The translations under genes were made by a program, and so were the position numbers. The notes beneath the pieces were generated by a model. That model had not been told where the DNA came from. It worked only from the letters and a program-made list of their open reading frames with translations, and searched no databases. Below are positions 34,140-43,995 of a stretch of DNA of 64,000 bases, piece after piece. Position 1 is the first letter of the stretch; every line of letters begins with the position of its first letter. The stretch lies in contig NZ_QLLR01000010.1 in the NCBI RefSeq assembly GCF_003259615.1, forward strand, positions 1-64,000, given 5' to 3'. The stretch comes from Pedobacter cryoconitis (GTDB lineage Bacteria > Bacteroidota > Bacteroidia > Sphingobacteriales > Sphingobacteriaceae).

Positions 34140-36762
34140 CTAAAGAGTCTGCTTTTTTCAATAATGGAGGTACTATTTTCTGTAGTGTATCTGCAATTTT
34201 TGGTGGTACTTTTTGTATGACATCTAAGGGATTGATATTCTTTTTTAGTGAATCCACCTTGTTTTTTAAGGAATCAGCACTCTTTTTCAACGCAGGGATA
34301 TTATTCTTTTTCAGGTTCAGGGAATCAGCAGCATTTTTCAGAATTTGAGGGTCAGCGTCTTTAACCGCTTTTTTGAGCATATCGCCGGCCCCACCAGGTA
34401 ATTGATCCGTAATTGCATCAATGGCAGTATTTTTCGGATCTTTTGGCACTGGTTTTCCTGGTATTTTTGTACCCGGTTTAACAGCTCCTTTAGCGACTGT
34501 TTTAGGGGCCGCTTTTGGCTTTGCAATTACCCTTGGGTTAGTAATATCTCTTTTTGAACGTGGCCTTAATTCTGGTTTCCAGATAAAACCTGTTAAAATT
34601 ACATCTTGTTTGATTTCAGCAACTGGTGTAGTTGCGCCTTCGACATCTTTAATGGGGACGACTTCCGAGATCTCACTTTTCCGGAAATTAACTTTAATCC
34701 GGCTGCTGATAGTCTGGTTCATCTTATCGTATTTCTTGCCATCGTCGGTCTTCGTGAAATAAACACTTTCTGCATTACCATCCACGTACATACTGTTCAG
34801 GGCCCCGTCTTTAAAGAAACCAGTAATCATTTTACCTTTGATCTGGTTGAATTTTGCAGAATCTACAGGATCAACGTTCACGGCAAATGCGTTACTGATC
34901 ACCTGGACAGAGTTTATCTTTTTATTTCTCAGTTGCAGATAGATCGTATCCCCGGTCTGCTGAGAACTTTGTGACCAGATAATCGGGTTCTTGTACCAGC
35001 GTAGGGTAGAATCTGCACTGGTATAAAACAGGGAGTCTGCTTTAGCCTGCATATTAGACTTGAAGACATTGACATGGTGATAAGCTTTAATACTTCTCGT
35101 CAGTACTGTATCTGCCGGGTTAAAGGGCAAACTATCTTTGGTTGTTTTTTTAAGCACTGGCTTTACCCCGGTTTTGAGCTTGGCTGTGTCTGTTTTAATT
35201 TTTATCGTACCTGATTTAAGTTTTGAGGTATCGGTATGGAGTTTGGCAGTATCAGTTTTAACTTTTGTAATAGCCGTTTTTATCTTTGCGGTATCTGTTT
35301 TTGATACTGCACCGGTTGTTTTTACAGCAGGCACATCCTTTGGCGGAGCTGCCTTTTTTACAGTCGGATCAGCTTTTATTCCTGATTTTAAACTATCTGC
35401 TTTCAAGGTTTCCTGACTTAGAACCGGAATACCCTTTTTAATCACTGCATCAATTTTTGCAACTGCTGCCTTTTTCTGTAAGGTATCGAGCGCCCGGATT
35501 TCTGCTGCTTTTCTGAATATAGAATCAATTTTCTGAATGGGGACTTTCGCTTTCAGCATACTATCCCTTTTTACACTATCCTTTGCTGTTAAAACAAGTT
35601 TTAAAGGGAGTGCTTTAGGGTTTTTGCCAGCCGCTGCCGCAGGTTTTTTAGGGTCTGCGGGTTTTGCTTTTTTACTGCCTACCTTACTGCCTTCTCTGCT
35701 TTCTTCCCCTAATTCATTATCCTTTTTAAGGACAGGGCCTTTGATCAGCTTTAAAGTTTTCTGCAGAACCATTTGTGTTTCCAATGTATCTGCTCCCAGC
35801 CATAAACTGTCCGGACGCTTCACGTCTTTGACCAGAATGGAATCACTCGTGCCCATACCTGCATAAGCGTTTTTAGTCACTAAGGTACGCTGATCCTTTT
35901 TATAATAATAGCCCAGCTGACCGTGCATCAGCATTTTATCAATAGTATCTTTAAATACAATATTTCTTACTGCTTTACCGTAACCAGCGCGTCCGTCATA
36001 ATATAAACTGTCTCCTTTGAGTGATTTACTGCCCGAAGTATACAAGTTGTTTTTTCCAAAATACGCATAAGTTGTTTTCGTATTGTATGCGCCGTTCTCT
36101 GTATAGAGATTACCGCCGTCTTTTTCCCTGATATTGGTCGGGCCATAAAAATAAGCCCAGTTGGTCAGCGTATTATATCTCAGGGTATCAGACTTGATAG
36201 TACTTTGTTCGGTAACAACGAGCACATTGTACCGGAAATAAGCATCCCTGCTATTGGCAAAATAGTAACCGTTTTTACTGGTGATGGTTGCATCCTTATT
36301 GACAATTTTACCACCGCTCACATAAGTACCTACCTTAGGAGCCATAGCGTAGTCCAGTACATTGGTCGTTAGTACCGAAGTTCTGTCCAGCAAACGGACA
36401 TTACTTGTTAAATGGGCCAGTTTTGCATTTCCATCGTAAGTCAGGAAATCTGAATAAATATTGATCGTATCAGCCTGATTGATATGGACGTTATTAAATG
36501 CCTCGAAGTAATTCTTGGACGTATAAAAGACTGCACTGTCGCAGGTAAGAATTGCATTGTCCTGTTTGAAGACTGGCTTTCTTAAATAGGTAATATCTGT
36601 TTTTGTAATAATCTTACTTCTTTCTGAACTTTGAAGGATGATCTTCGTTCTTTGTTGTGCTGTCTGAATCGCATTCTGCTGTGCCGAAAGTGACAGGGGA
36701 AACAAGAAAAACAGGAGGATGCCTGCAATCCTGAAAGCCGGATTACTATATATGGAGTTCAT
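34108..36762 (-). CDS. OstA-like (LptA/LptD N-terminal domain) protein
   Basis: An 884-aa envelope protein. The start at 36762 is chosen because [29 protein letters not shown] is a signal peptide; an in-frame GTG 20 codons upstream is less likely. Residues ~30-350 show repeated OstA beta-jellyroll strands ([56 protein letters not shown]). A long Lys/Thr/Ala/Asp-rich part (about 370-560) has repeated [12 protein letters not shown] units, then more OstA-like strands. The family takes part in LPS transport. The C-terminus is a Lys/Pro/Leu-rich helix tail overlapping rdgB by 32 bases. Confidence 0.82.
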   Translation of the reverse strand: MNSIYSNPAFRIAGILLFFLFPLSLSAQQNAIQTAQQRTKIILQSSERSKIITKTDITYLRKPVFKQDNAILTCDSAVFYTSKNYFEAFNNVHINQADTINIYSDFLTYDGNAKLAHLTSNVRLLDRTSVLTTNVLDYAMAPKVGTYVSGGKIVNKDATITSKNGYYFANSRDAYFRYNVLVVTEQSTIKSDTLRYNTLTNWAYFYGPTNIREKDGGNLYTENGAYNTKTTYAYFGKNNLYTSGSKSLKGDSLYYDGRAGYGKAVRNIVFKDTIDKMLMHGQLGYYYKKDQRTLVTKNAYAGMGTSDSILVKDVKRPDSLWLGADTLETQMVLQKTLKLIKGPVLKKDNELGEESREGSKVGSKKAKPADPKKPAAAAGKNPKALPLKLVLTAKDSVKRDSMLKAKVPIQKIDSIFRKAAEIRALDTLQKKAAVAKIDAVIKKGIPVLSQETLKADSLKSGIKADPTVKKAAPPKDVPAVKTTGAVSKTDTAKIKTAITKVKTDTAKLHTDTSKLKSGTIKIKTDTAKLKTGVKPVLKKTTKDSLPFNPADTVLTRSIKAYHHVNVFKSNMQAKADSLFYTSADSTLRWYKNPIIWSQSSQQTGDTIYLQLRNKKINSVQVISNAFAVNVDPVDSAKFNQIKGKMITGFFKDGALNSMYVDGNAESVYFTKTDDGKKYDKMNQTISSRIKVNFRKSEISEVVPIKDVEGATTPVAEIKQDVILTGFIWKPELRPRSKRDITNPRVIAKPKAAPKTVAKGAVKPGTKIPGKPVPKDPKNTAIDAITDQLPGGAGDMLKKAVKDADPQILKNAADSLNLKKNNIPALKKSADSLKNKVDSLKKNINPLDVIQKVPPKIADTLQKIVPPLLKKADSLAKQPVPLKKQ

Positions 36763-36937
36763 GATTGTATCATAAACGTTAAAAAGCGTATTTATTTTAC
36801 TTGAAATGTGAATTTTTCGCACCTTACAAAGTTAGGTTTTTGATGACCATTATAGCTGCCTGTTTGAAATTTATCTGATATTTTGTTAGTCTGGTGAATT
36901 TAAAAAGCTCTTCCTGCTTCTTTTGGCAGCAAATCGT

Positions 36938-36945
36938 TATTTTTG
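36938..36945 (+). promoter_or_regulatory. -7 box four bases before the tilS start
   Basis: TATTTTTG matches TAnnTTTG. Only ACAG separates it from the tilS ATG at 36950, so the mRNA probably begins at or next to the start codon. Confidence 0.5.
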
Positions 36946-36949
36946 ACAG

Positions 36950-38284
36950 ATGTTACTCTTGCACAATTTCCTGGATTATATCCGTCTGAATTCTTTATTC
37001 AATCCAGACCAGCGAATTCTTTTAGCGGTTAGCGGAGGAAAAGATTCCGTGCTTATGGCGCACCTTTTTAAGCAAGGAGGATTTAAGTTTGGGATTGCAC
37101 ATTGTAATTTTGGACTGAGAGCGGAAGAGTCACAAAGGGATGAACGCTTTGTCAGTACACTTGCTTCCCAGCTTGAAGTGCCGTTATATGTAACACATTT
37201 CACCACTAAAGCGTATGCTGCTGAACATAAAATATCCACTCAGATGGCAGCGAGAGATTTGAGGTACCGCTGGTTTGAAGAGCTAAGGACGCAGGAAAAT
37301 TATGATTATATAGCCGTTGCGCATCATCAGGACGATGCAATAGAAACGGTTCTGCTCAATTTAGTGCGGGGAACTGGTATTGCGGGTTTACATGGTATTC
37401 TGCCTAAAAGAGATTTCCTGATCAGGCCGCTGTTATTTTTATCCCGTGCGGGAATTGATGAGTCTATCCATCGAAAGGGTTATGATTTTGTAGAAGACAG
37501 CTCTAATTCAAGCACTGCTTATGCGAGAAATAAACTAAGATTAAGGGTAATCCCGTTGCTGAAAGAGATCAATCCTAATCTGGAACAGACTTTTGAACAT
37601 AATATTCTTCGTTTTGCGGAAACGGAAATGGTCTTGCAACAAGTAGTGGCTAAGCTCAGAAGAGACTTGTTTGAGGAAAGAAAAGATGGTATTTACCTTT
37701 CGCTGGAGAAAATTAAAGCACTGGACCCTCAAAGGCTTCTGTTGTTTGAACTGTTAAAGGATTATAATTTCACGGAGACAGTGGTGGAAGATTTACTGGG
37801 TTCTTTAAATAAACAAAGCGGGACTTCTTTTTATAGTGCAAGTCACCGGCTTACGCTGAACCGGGAGGAACTGATCCTGACGGTTACAGCATCGGAAGAG
37901 GGTTACAAGAACAAAATTATTCATCCTTCGGATACCGCAGTGGCTTTCGGCAACCAGGTGATTGAGATTTCTTATTCCGGATTGTTATCTTTTGAGAATA
38001 ATCCTCAGAAAGCATTTTTGGATGCAGACAGGTTAATATTCCCGATAGTAGTAAGAAGCTGGCAGGAGGGGGATCGTTTTATGCCGATCGGGATGAGGAA
38101 TTATAAAAAGTTAAGTGATTTCTTTATTGATCAGAAAATACCTCTGCCCCAAAAAGATAGTATTCCAATCCTCATTAATGGGAATGGTGATGTGGTCTGG
38201 GTGGCAGGTTTACGTCAGGACAATAGATATAAAGTAACCGCTACCACAAAAAAAGTCGCTATATTCGAACAGAAATTAAATTAA
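36950..38284 (+). CDS. tilS: tRNA(Ile)-lysidine synthase TilS
   Basis: A 444-aa ATP-dependent enzyme that converts the wobble C34 of tRNA-Ile2 to lysidine, so that it reads AUA. The PP-loop motif SGGKDS is at residues ~27-32, preceded by RILLAV. The YDYIAVAHHQDDAIETVLLNLVRGTGIAGLHG block follows, then the RYARNKLR-like segment TAYARNKLRLRVIPLL. The C-terminal TilS_C domain (RSWQEGDRFMPIGMRNYKKLSDFFIDQKIP) is intact. It is directly followed by a small membrane protein gene with no gap. Confidence 0.95.
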   Translation: MLLLHNFLDYIRLNSLFNPDQRILLAVSGGKDSVLMAHLFKQGGFKFGIAHCNFGLRAEESQRDERFVSTLASQLEVPLYVTHFTTKAYAAEHKISTQMAARDLRYRWFEELRTQENYDYIAVAHHQDDAIETVLLNLVRGTGIAGLHGILPKRDFLIRPLLFLSRAGIDESIHRKGYDFVEDSSNSSTAYARNKLRLRVIPLLKEINPNLEQTFEHNILRFAETEMVLQQVVAKLRRDLFEERKDGIYLSLEKIKALDPQRLLLFELLKDYNFTETVVEDLLGSLNKQSGTSFYSASHRLTLNREELILTVTASEEGYKNKIIHPSDTAVAFGNQVIEISYSGLLSFENNPQKAFLDADRLIFPIVVRSWQEGDRFMPIGMRNYKKLSDFFIDQKIPLPQKDSIPILINGNGDVVWVAGLRQDNRYKVTATTKKVAIFEQKLN

Positions 38285-38767
38285 ATGGGCAATAAGTACG
38301 CTTTTCTGGAGAAACAATATATAGGTCGTGATTACATCAGGATATGTATCCGTTTGTTAATGGCCGCTTTCTGTTTTGGTGCATATGTATATGAAAGAGA
38401 TCGCGACAATACGCAAGATTTATTTCTTGTGGTGGGTTTTGGGATCATCGGAATCTCTATTGCCTTGTTATTTCTGATTCAGTATAAAACTATCATCCAC
38501 AATAAAAGTATGATCATTGATGGTCTGTGGACTGCCAAAAAGGTGAAGATCGATTTAAATAGTATCACCGATGTCAGAAAAGATACTTATAGCAGCTATC
38601 TGTTCAATAACCCGGTCTATAATCTGCACCGCAAAGGAAGCATCCGTTTTTACTCTTCAGGGAAAGATGCGGTAGTTTTGACAGACCGTGATGGGCTGGA
38701 ATATTTCATTGGAACACAACGGCCTAATGAAATGCTTTTGGTCATTCAGGCCGAAATGAAGAAATAA
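38285..38767 (+). CDS. Two-helix membrane protein with PH-like domain
   Basis: A 160-aa protein whose ATG follows the tilS stop with no gap. Two membrane helices are seen at about residues 20-37 and 47-66. A soluble ~90-residue part follows (KTIIHNKSMIIDGLWTAKKVKIDLNSITDVRKDTYSS ... VVLTDRDGLEYFIGTQRPNEMLLVIQAEMKK), with the strand order of bacterial PH domains as found in small membrane proteins. Function is unknown. Confidence 0.7.
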   Translation: MGNKYAFLEKQYIGRDYIRICIRLLMAAFCFGAYVYERDRDNTQDLFLVVGFGIIGISIALLFLIQYKTIIHNKSMIIDGLWTAKKVKIDLNSITDVRKDTYSSYLFNNPVYNLHRKGSIRFYSSGKDAVVLTDRDGLEYFIGTQRPNEMLLVIQAEMKK

Positions 38768-38899
38768 TCCTGTTCTGCAGAAGAAGTTATTCTGTCACAA
38801 ATCAAATAATTGCAATTGTTTAACACAAAGATCAGTTTTAGTACGGTAATTTGCGGGTGAAACAGTTTAATTAAAACTGTTATAGATAATCTATAATTG

Positions 38900-40054
38900 A
38901 TGAAGATAGGTATTGTTTGTTACCCTACATTTGGCGGTAGTGGTGTTGTCGCTACAGAATTGGGAAAGGCATTGGCCGATGAAGGACATCAAGTCCATTT
39001 CATCACCTATAGCCAGCCTGCAAGGTTAGACTTTTTCTCTGCTAACCTTTATTATCATGAAGTATCAGTCCGGGATTATCCATTGTTTGACTATGCGCCT
39101 TATGAGTCTGCACTGGCCAGTAAACTGGTAGACGTAGTGCGGTTTGAGAAGCTGGATATTCTGCATGTACATTATGCAATTCCACATGCTTCTGCTGCCT
39201 TTATGGCGAAACAGATCCTGGAAACCTATGGTATTTATATCCCGTTTGTAACCACGCTCCATGGAACTGATATTACATTAGTTGGAAAAGATCCGACTTA
39301 TAAACCAGTAGTCACCTTCTCGATTAATAAATCTGACGGAGTTACTACGGTTTCGAATGACCTGAAAGAAGATACGAATAACCATTTTGACATCACAAAT
39401 GAGATCAGAGTGATTCCTAACTTTATAGATTTCAGCAGATTCAGCCTGAAACCAAAAGATCATTTCAAAAAGGCTATTGCGCCTAACAATGAAAGAATCC
39501 TGATCCATACCTCGAATTTCAGAAAAGTGAAAAGAACGGCTGATGTGATCAAGATGTTCAGATTGATCCTGAATAAAATCCCTTCTAAGTTACTGATGGT
39601 AGGGGATGGGCCTGATCGTGCGAATAATGAACAGTTATGCCGCGATCTTGGTATTTGTGATCATGTACGCTTTTTAGGAAAACAGGATGCTGTAGAGGAA
39701 ATCCTTTCGGTTGCCGATTTATTCCTGATGCCTTCTGAGACGGAAAGTTTTGGATTGGCTGCATTAGAGGCTATGGCTTGTAAAGTGCCTATCATTACTT
39801 CTAATGCTGGTGGTTTACCGGAATTGAATGTAGATGGTTTCTGTGGTTATATGAGCAACGTGGGTGATGTGGATGATATGGCAAACAAAGCTATTATGAT
39901 CCTGGAGAATGATGAAGTGCTGAACACGTTTAAAGAAAATGCGTTTAAAAGAGCGCAGGATTTTGATTTGAAAAAGATATTACCGCTGTATGTAGACTAT
40001 TACAATGATATTATTGCTAAGAGCCTTGCTTTGCAACCGGCTTCACATGCGTAA
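38900..40054 (+). CDS. bshA: N-acetyl-alpha-D-glucosaminyl L-malate synthase BshA
   Basis: A 384-aa GT4-family glycosyltransferase that joins GlcNAc from UDP-GlcNAc to L-malate, the first step of bacillithiol synthesis. MKIGIVCYPTFGGSGVVATELGKALADEGH is diagnostic for BshA. FVTTLHGTDITLVG, SNFRKVKRT and the C-terminal PSETESFGLAALEAMACKVPII nucleotide-sugar block complete the assignment. The ATG at 38900 is used instead of the preceding in-frame TTG. Later bsh genes are not adjacent, but the bacillithiol-linked ytxJ and ypdA lie further along the window. Confidence 0.95.
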   Translation: MKIGIVCYPTFGGSGVVATELGKALADEGHQVHFITYSQPARLDFFSANLYYHEVSVRDYPLFDYAPYESALASKLVDVVRFEKLDILHVHYAIPHASAAFMAKQILETYGIYIPFVTTLHGTDITLVGKDPTYKPVVTFSINKSDGVTTVSNDLKEDTNNHFDITNEIRVIPNFIDFSRFSLKPKDHFKKAIAPNNERILIHTSNFRKVKRTADVIKMFRLILNKIPSKLLMVGDGPDRANNEQLCRDLGICDHVRFLGKQDAVEEILSVADLFLMPSETESFGLAALEAMACKVPIITSNAGGLPELNVDGFCGYMSNVGDVDDMANKAIMILENDEVLNTFKENAFKRAQDFDLKKILPLYVDYYNDIIAKSLALQPASHA

Positions 40055-40075
40055 TTGCTCTTCAGCTTAAAAACA

Positions 40076-40106
40076 AAAAGCCCGGTAATTATTTTACCGG
40101 GCTTTT
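40076..40106 (+). terminator. Bidirectional terminator between bshA and the lactonase gene
   Basis: A perfect 13-base stem (AAAAGCCCGGTAA and its complement) with a 5-base loop, between convergent genes. It is 21 bases after bshA and 45 bases after the lactonase stop on the other strand. Confidence 0.9.
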
Positions 40107-40151
40107 CTATTTCTAAATAATCAGGAATTTTGGATACCTGATGAGTAGCTT

Positions 40152-41267
40152 TTATTTCTTAGGTACGAATACGAAGCAAACAGGAGCTCCCAGATCGATT
40201 CTTTTTCCGCTGTCTGTTAATGCGCCAGTTACCTTGTTCCGTTTGAATATAACCACGTTATTGGTGTACTGGTGTCCAACCAGCAGCCAGTTACCGCTAG
40301 GGTCGATGACGAAAGCTCTTGGTCCGTTGCCTAAAGTACTGATATGACCTTTGCTGGTCAGCTTTCCATCACTTCCAACTGCAAAGGTTGTAATCGTATT
40401 GGCAGTACCTCTGTTACTTACATATAAGAACTTTCCGTCGGCAGTAAGCTGAATGTCAGAACCGCCGTTCCCGCCTTTAAAGTCTTTGGCTACTATCGAA
40501 ATTTCCTGGATCTTTTTAAAAGTACCGTCAGCATAACTGAAAACGGTTACCCCGGCTGTCATTTCCTGTACCAGGTAGGCAAATTTGCCATTGCTGCTAA
40601 AGGTAATGTGTCTTGGTCCGCTGCCAGGTTTGATACTTATACTATCTTTTACAACAAGTACCTCATGTGCTGCATCTTTGTGATAAGAGTAAGTATAAAC
40701 CTTATCTTTTCCCAGGTCATTTACAATCACATAACGGTGGTCAGGACTGAAACGTACCATGTGAACATGGGCACTGTTCTGTCTGTCTTTGTTAATGCTT
40801 GATCCTATATGTTTAACTACCTGTTTAGCCGGGGTTAATGCACCATTTGCCTCTCTTCCGAAAATACCGATAGTACCTCCTGAATAATTGGCAATCAGTA
40901 CATTCTTATCATCTTCAATCAGATAACAAGGATCTGCACCTTCAGCGTTTTGTTTATTCAAAAAACCTAATTTTCCGGTAACCGCATCAAAGCTAAAAGC
41001 ACTGACCATACTCTTCTCTCCGTTTTCATTCACCGCATAAACAAATTTGCGGTCAGGAGTAACAGTCAGGTAGCTTGGATTAATCACGTTCTTCTCTACA
41101 TTGTTTAACTTAAATGCAGCATCAGCGGTGTTAAAATCGTAAACATAAATTCCTTCACTTTTACCCGGAGCCGTATAAGTTCCGATGACAAGGTTGTAAT
41201 CTGCTTTTTGTGCTTTAGCAGAGAAAAAAGAAACGGTAGCGGTTAACAGACAAAATAGTTTTCTCAT
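40152..41267 (-). CDS. Exported lactonase family seven-bladed propeller protein
   Basis: A 371-aa protein of the YbhE/6-phosphogluconolactonase-type propeller family. Signal peptide MRKLFCLLTATVSFFSAKA, then blades with typical strands: LVIGTYTAPGKSEGIYVYDFNTADA, PSYLTVTPDRKFVYAVNENG, AHVHMVRFSPDHRYVIVNDLGKDKVY, GPRHITFSSNGKFAYLV, GNGPRAFVIDPSGNWLLVGHQYTNNVVIF. The export signal makes a role in the cytosolic pentose phosphate pathway unlikely; a periplasmic lactone or sugar-acid function is more likely. Confidence 0.87.
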   Translation of the reverse strand: MRKLFCLLTATVSFFSAKAQKADYNLVIGTYTAPGKSEGIYVYDFNTADAAFKLNNVEKNVINPSYLTVTPDRKFVYAVNENGEKSMVSAFSFDAVTGKLGFLNKQNAEGADPCYLIEDDKNVLIANYSGGTIGIFGREANGALTPAKQVVKHIGSSINKDRQNSAHVHMVRFSPDHRYVIVNDLGKDKVYTYSYHKDAAHEVLVVKDSISIKPGSGPRHITFSSNGKFAYLVQEMTAGVTVFSYADGTFKKIQEISIVAKDFKGGNGGSDIQLTADGKFLYVSNRGTANTITTFAVGSDGKLTSKGHISTLGNGPRAFVIDPSGNWLLVGHQYTNNVVIFKRNKVTGALTDSGKRIDLGAPVCFVFVPKK

Positions 41268-41281
41268 AAATCAGGCTATAA

Positions 41282-42784
41282 TTACTGGATCAGATGTTTG
41301 ATCTGGATCAGTTCATGTTCTTCTAAAAAGCGCCATCTTCCACGTGGAAGATCTTTTTTGGTCAGGTTGCCATAAACCACACGGTCTAATTTAACAACTT
41401 CATAACCCAGGTGTTCAAATATTCTGCGGACAATCCTGTTTTTACCACTGTGGATCTGGATGCCTACTTCACGTTTAGAACCTCCGGCTACGTAAGATAC
41501 AGAATCTGGCTTAATTACACCATCTTCTAGCTCTAAACCGAACTGAATTTTGTTCAGGTCACCCTGACTTAAGCTTTTACTTAATTCAACATGGTAGATT
41601 TTAGTAATTCCATTTTTTGGATGAGATAACTTATCTGCTAAATCACCATCATTTGTCATTAATAAAAGACCTGTTGTATTGCGGTCTAAACGACCAACCG
41701 GATAAATACGTTCTCTGCTTGCTTTTTCTACTAAGGACATTACTGTACGACGTTCCTGAGGATCATCAGTAGTAGTAATATAGTCTTTAGGTTTATTTAA
41801 GATCACGTAAACTTTCTTTTCACGTTTCAGCAATTCGCCATTGTAACGTACTTCGTCTTTACCCGGATCTACTTTATGTCCCAGTTCAGAAACCGGTACA
41901 CCATTTACAGAAACCACACCTGCAGCAATCAGTTCATCTGCCTTACGACGTGAACAGATACCCGAGTTGGCAATGTAACGGTTCAAACGGATTTTTCCGT
42001 CATCTGCTGCATTGTAACTGCTTTCCTTTCTGCTGCGCATAACAGGCGCTTTTTCAGCAAAAGGTCTTGGCGCACCAGAATATGGTTTTGCCGGAGCACC
42101 TTCTTCTCTTTTTCTGAATGGTCTGCTATCTGTACTTCTGGAAGTGCTTTTTTTATCTTCGAAAGTTCTGAATGGTCTTTCACCATCAGTACCGAAATTG
42201 TCTTTCTTTATATAACTACGGCCTTCATTTCTTGGCATTTCTTTAGAACTGCCTTCTTTAAATGCACGTGGTTTGAATGTTTTGCCGCCGGCACCACCTC
42301 TTGACGAGAAGCTTTTTGCATCACCGTCTCTGCCTGCTCTGGGTCTTTCACCGTCTCTTGGAGGTCTTGATGAGAAGCTCTTTGCATCGCCGTCTCTGCC
42401 TGCTCTGGGTCTTTCACCGTCTCTTGGAGGTCTTGATGAGAAGCTCTTTGCATCGCCGTCTCTGCCTGCTCTGGGTCTTTCACCATCTCTTGGAGGTCTT
42501 GATGAAAAGCTTTTTGCTTCACCGTCTCTGCCTGGTCTTGGTCTGAAACTACTATCACCGTCTCTTGGAGGTCTTGCTTTAAAATCATCACCATCTTTAC
42601 TGGCTCTTGGTCTGTAGTTATCTTTACCAGCACCAAATTTACTCTTGTCGTTCCCCTCTTTATCCCCAAACTTGCTTTTACCCTTGTAAGAACTATCTGC
42701 TCCACTACGGCCATTACCTGTTGTGCTTCGGTTTCCCGGTTTGGACTTGTCATCCCGACTGTTCCTGTTGTTGTTATTTGTCAT
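41282..42784 (-). CDS. RluB/RsuA-family rRNA pseudouridine synthase with long basic repetitive N-terminus
   Basis: A 500-aa protein in two unequal parts. Residues 1 to ~255 are a low-complexity, Arg/Gly/Ser/Asp-rich region with a 22-residue tandem unit (RPPRDGERPRAGRDGDAKSF plus SS). Residues ~263-320 form an S4 RNA-binding domain (IRLNRYIANSGICSRRKADELI), and ~325-495 form the pseudouridine synthase domain with catalytic Asp in GRLDRNTTGLLLMTNDGDL. The core matches enzymes that modify the 23S rRNA peptidyl-transferase region. The tail probably adds non-specific RNA binding; its length varies among relatives. Confidence 0.9.
   Translation of the reverse strand: MTNNNNRNSRDDKSKPGNRSTTGNGRSGADSSYKGKSKFGDKEGNDKSKFGAGKDNYRPRASKDGDDFKARPPRDGDSSFRPRPGRDGEAKSFSSRPPRDGERPRAGRDGDAKSFSSRPPRDGERPRAGRDGDAKSFSSRPPRDGERPRAGRDGDAKSFSSRGGAGGKTFKPRAFKEGSSKEMPRNEGRSYIKKDNFGTDGERPFRTFEDKKSTSRSTDSRPFRKREEGAPAKPYSGAPRPFAEKAPVMRSRKESSYNAADDGKIRLNRYIANSGICSRRKADELIAAGVVSVNGVPVSELGHKVDPGKDEVRYNGELLKREKKVYVILNKPKDYITTTDDPQERRTVMSLVEKASRERIYPVGRLDRNTTGLLLMTNDGDLADKLSHPKNGITKIYHVELSKSLSQGDLNKIQFGLELEDGVIKPDSVSYVAGGSKREVGIQIHSGKNRIVRRIFEHLGYEVVKLDRVVYGNLTKKDLPRGRWRFLEEHELIQIKHLIQ
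42303..42540 (-). repeat. 66-bp coding tandem repeat inside the pseudouridine synthase gene
   Basis: Near-identical 66-base units begin at 42303, 42369 and 42435, with a diverging partial unit from 42501. Each encodes 22 residues, so copy-number changes stay in frame. The high nucleotide identity points to recent expansion. Confidence 0.9.
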
Positions 42785-42934
42785 GATACGCTGTTAACCA
42801 CATAATTAATGCGGGGTGCAAATTTAATAAAAATCGGGCAATTAGTCATTTATATTTTCAGGATGTCTATTAAAAATAAAATCGCGGCCTATTGGTGTTT
42901 AAACCTTGATTTTATTGCTTATTTCTGTAAAATG

Positions 42935-42965
42935 TTGATTATTAGATAAATATAAGGTATGTTTG
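42935..42965 (+). promoter_or_regulatory. Consensus promoter of the lytic transglycosylase gene
   Basis: TTG (42935-42937), 20 bases, then TATGTTTG (42958-42965), a full match to the Bacteroidota layout. It predicts a leader of about 30 bases that contains the strong ribosome-binding sequence. Confidence 0.72.
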
Positions 42966-43003
42966 CAGGCGTTTTATAATTATTCACCAAAAAAAGGAGG
43001 AAA

Positions 43004-43801
43004 ATGATAAAGAAACACATAATAACATGTTCAATAATTTTAGGATTATTGGTTATGGCAAAAGTGTTTGCTTACAACATGCCCCAAGCATTTAAAAGTT
43101 CGAAAAAAGGACTTAACAACACGACAAAAAGTATTACCACCACTACCACTACTATCACAGAAGAGCCTGTAAATCTGTTGGCTCAGCTGAATTTCGCAGA
43201 AGAAACTTTACCTCTGGGTGACATCAGGGTACAGCAGAAAATGAAGAGAACTCTCGCGGGATATAATTACAGTAGCCTCCAGACAAATCGCCTGCACAGA
43301 ATGGCTGCAGAATGGTTTCCGATTATCGAGCCGATTCTTGCGGCTTATGGGATTCCAAACGATTTTAAATACATGCCTCTTGTAGAGTCAGGTTTACAAG
43401 GTGGAATGTCTCCAAAAGGAGCCAATGGATTCTGGCAATTTATGCCGGGTACAGCGCGTACTTACGGACTAAAAGTAAACTCAGAAGTTGACGAACGTAA
43501 AAACTTACGTAAATCCACTATAGCGGCCTGCAAATACATCAAAGAATTGTATGGTGTTTTTGATAGCTGGACTTTAGTAGCTGCAGCCTATAATGTTGGT
43601 GACAACCACATGAGAAAGCAGATCAACAGACAAAATCAGGACAATTATTTCAAGATGAAACTGAATCGTGAAACAGGCGGGTATGTTTACAAACTTATTT
43701 CAATGAAAGAAATCATCAGAGATCCTTCCCGCTATGGGTATAGCGAACCTAAAGGCGTATTGGCTCTGCATAACAATAGCAGCAATACGAACAGGGAGTA
43801 A
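43004..43801 (+). CDS. Lytic transglycosylase (SLT domain) protein
   Basis: A 265-aa secreted or membrane-anchored murein hydrolase. Signal/anchor at residues ~1-23. The SLT goose-lysozyme fold starts near residue 100: LAAYGIPNDFKYMPLVESGLQGGMSPKGANGFWQFMPGTARTYGL, with catalytic Glu in VESG. AAYNVGDNHMRKQ is the third motif. No LysM domain follows. A perfect AAAGGAGG (42993-43000) precedes the ATG by only 3 bases, rare in this window, where most genes lack any Shine-Dalgarno. It ends with a strong terminator. Confidence 0.92.
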   Translation: MIKKHIITCSIILGLLVMAKVFAYNMPQAFKSSKKGLNNTTKSITTTTTTITEEPVNLLAQLNFAEETLPLGDIRVQQKMKRTLAGYNYSSLQTNRLHRMAAEWFPIIEPILAAYGIPNDFKYMPLVESGLQGGMSPKGANGFWQFMPGTARTYGLKVNSEVDERKNLRKSTIAACKYIKELYGVFDSWTLVAAAYNVGDNHMRKQINRQNQDNYFKMKLNRETGGYVYKLISMKEIIRDPSRYGYSEPKGVLALHNNSSNTNRE

Positions 43802-43821
43802 ATTGATACTGAAATGAAATT

Positions 43822-43847
43822 AAAAGCCGGCACAAGCCGGCTTTTTT
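43822..43847 (+). terminator. Intrinsic terminator of the lytic transglycosylase gene
   Basis: Stem AAAAGCCGGC / GCCGGCTTTT with loop ACAA and a seven-T tract, 21 bases past the stop codon. Confidence 0.92.
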
Positions 43848-43995
43848 TATGCCTTATATTCGCTGAAGAGAGCTTTTTTTGCCTTGAAAATTTCTTCAGT
43901 TAGTTTACGATTCTTTTACTTTCTTTTAATTTAGATCTGCTTTTGATATAATTCAAAACATATATATTTAGTGAGTTTAAAAAAATGTGCTCCTA

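Noticed and set aside
34421..35866. Several plus-strand frames opposite the OstA-like gene
   Set aside because: They arise from the Lys/Thr/Ala-rich low-complexity segment read backwards and look like hydrophobic noise without domains.
42208..42753. Long overlapping frames on both strands within the pseudouridine synthase gene
   Set aside because: They are by-products of the 66-bp in-frame repeat and Arg/Gly-rich codon bias; only the S4/synthase frame carries known domains.
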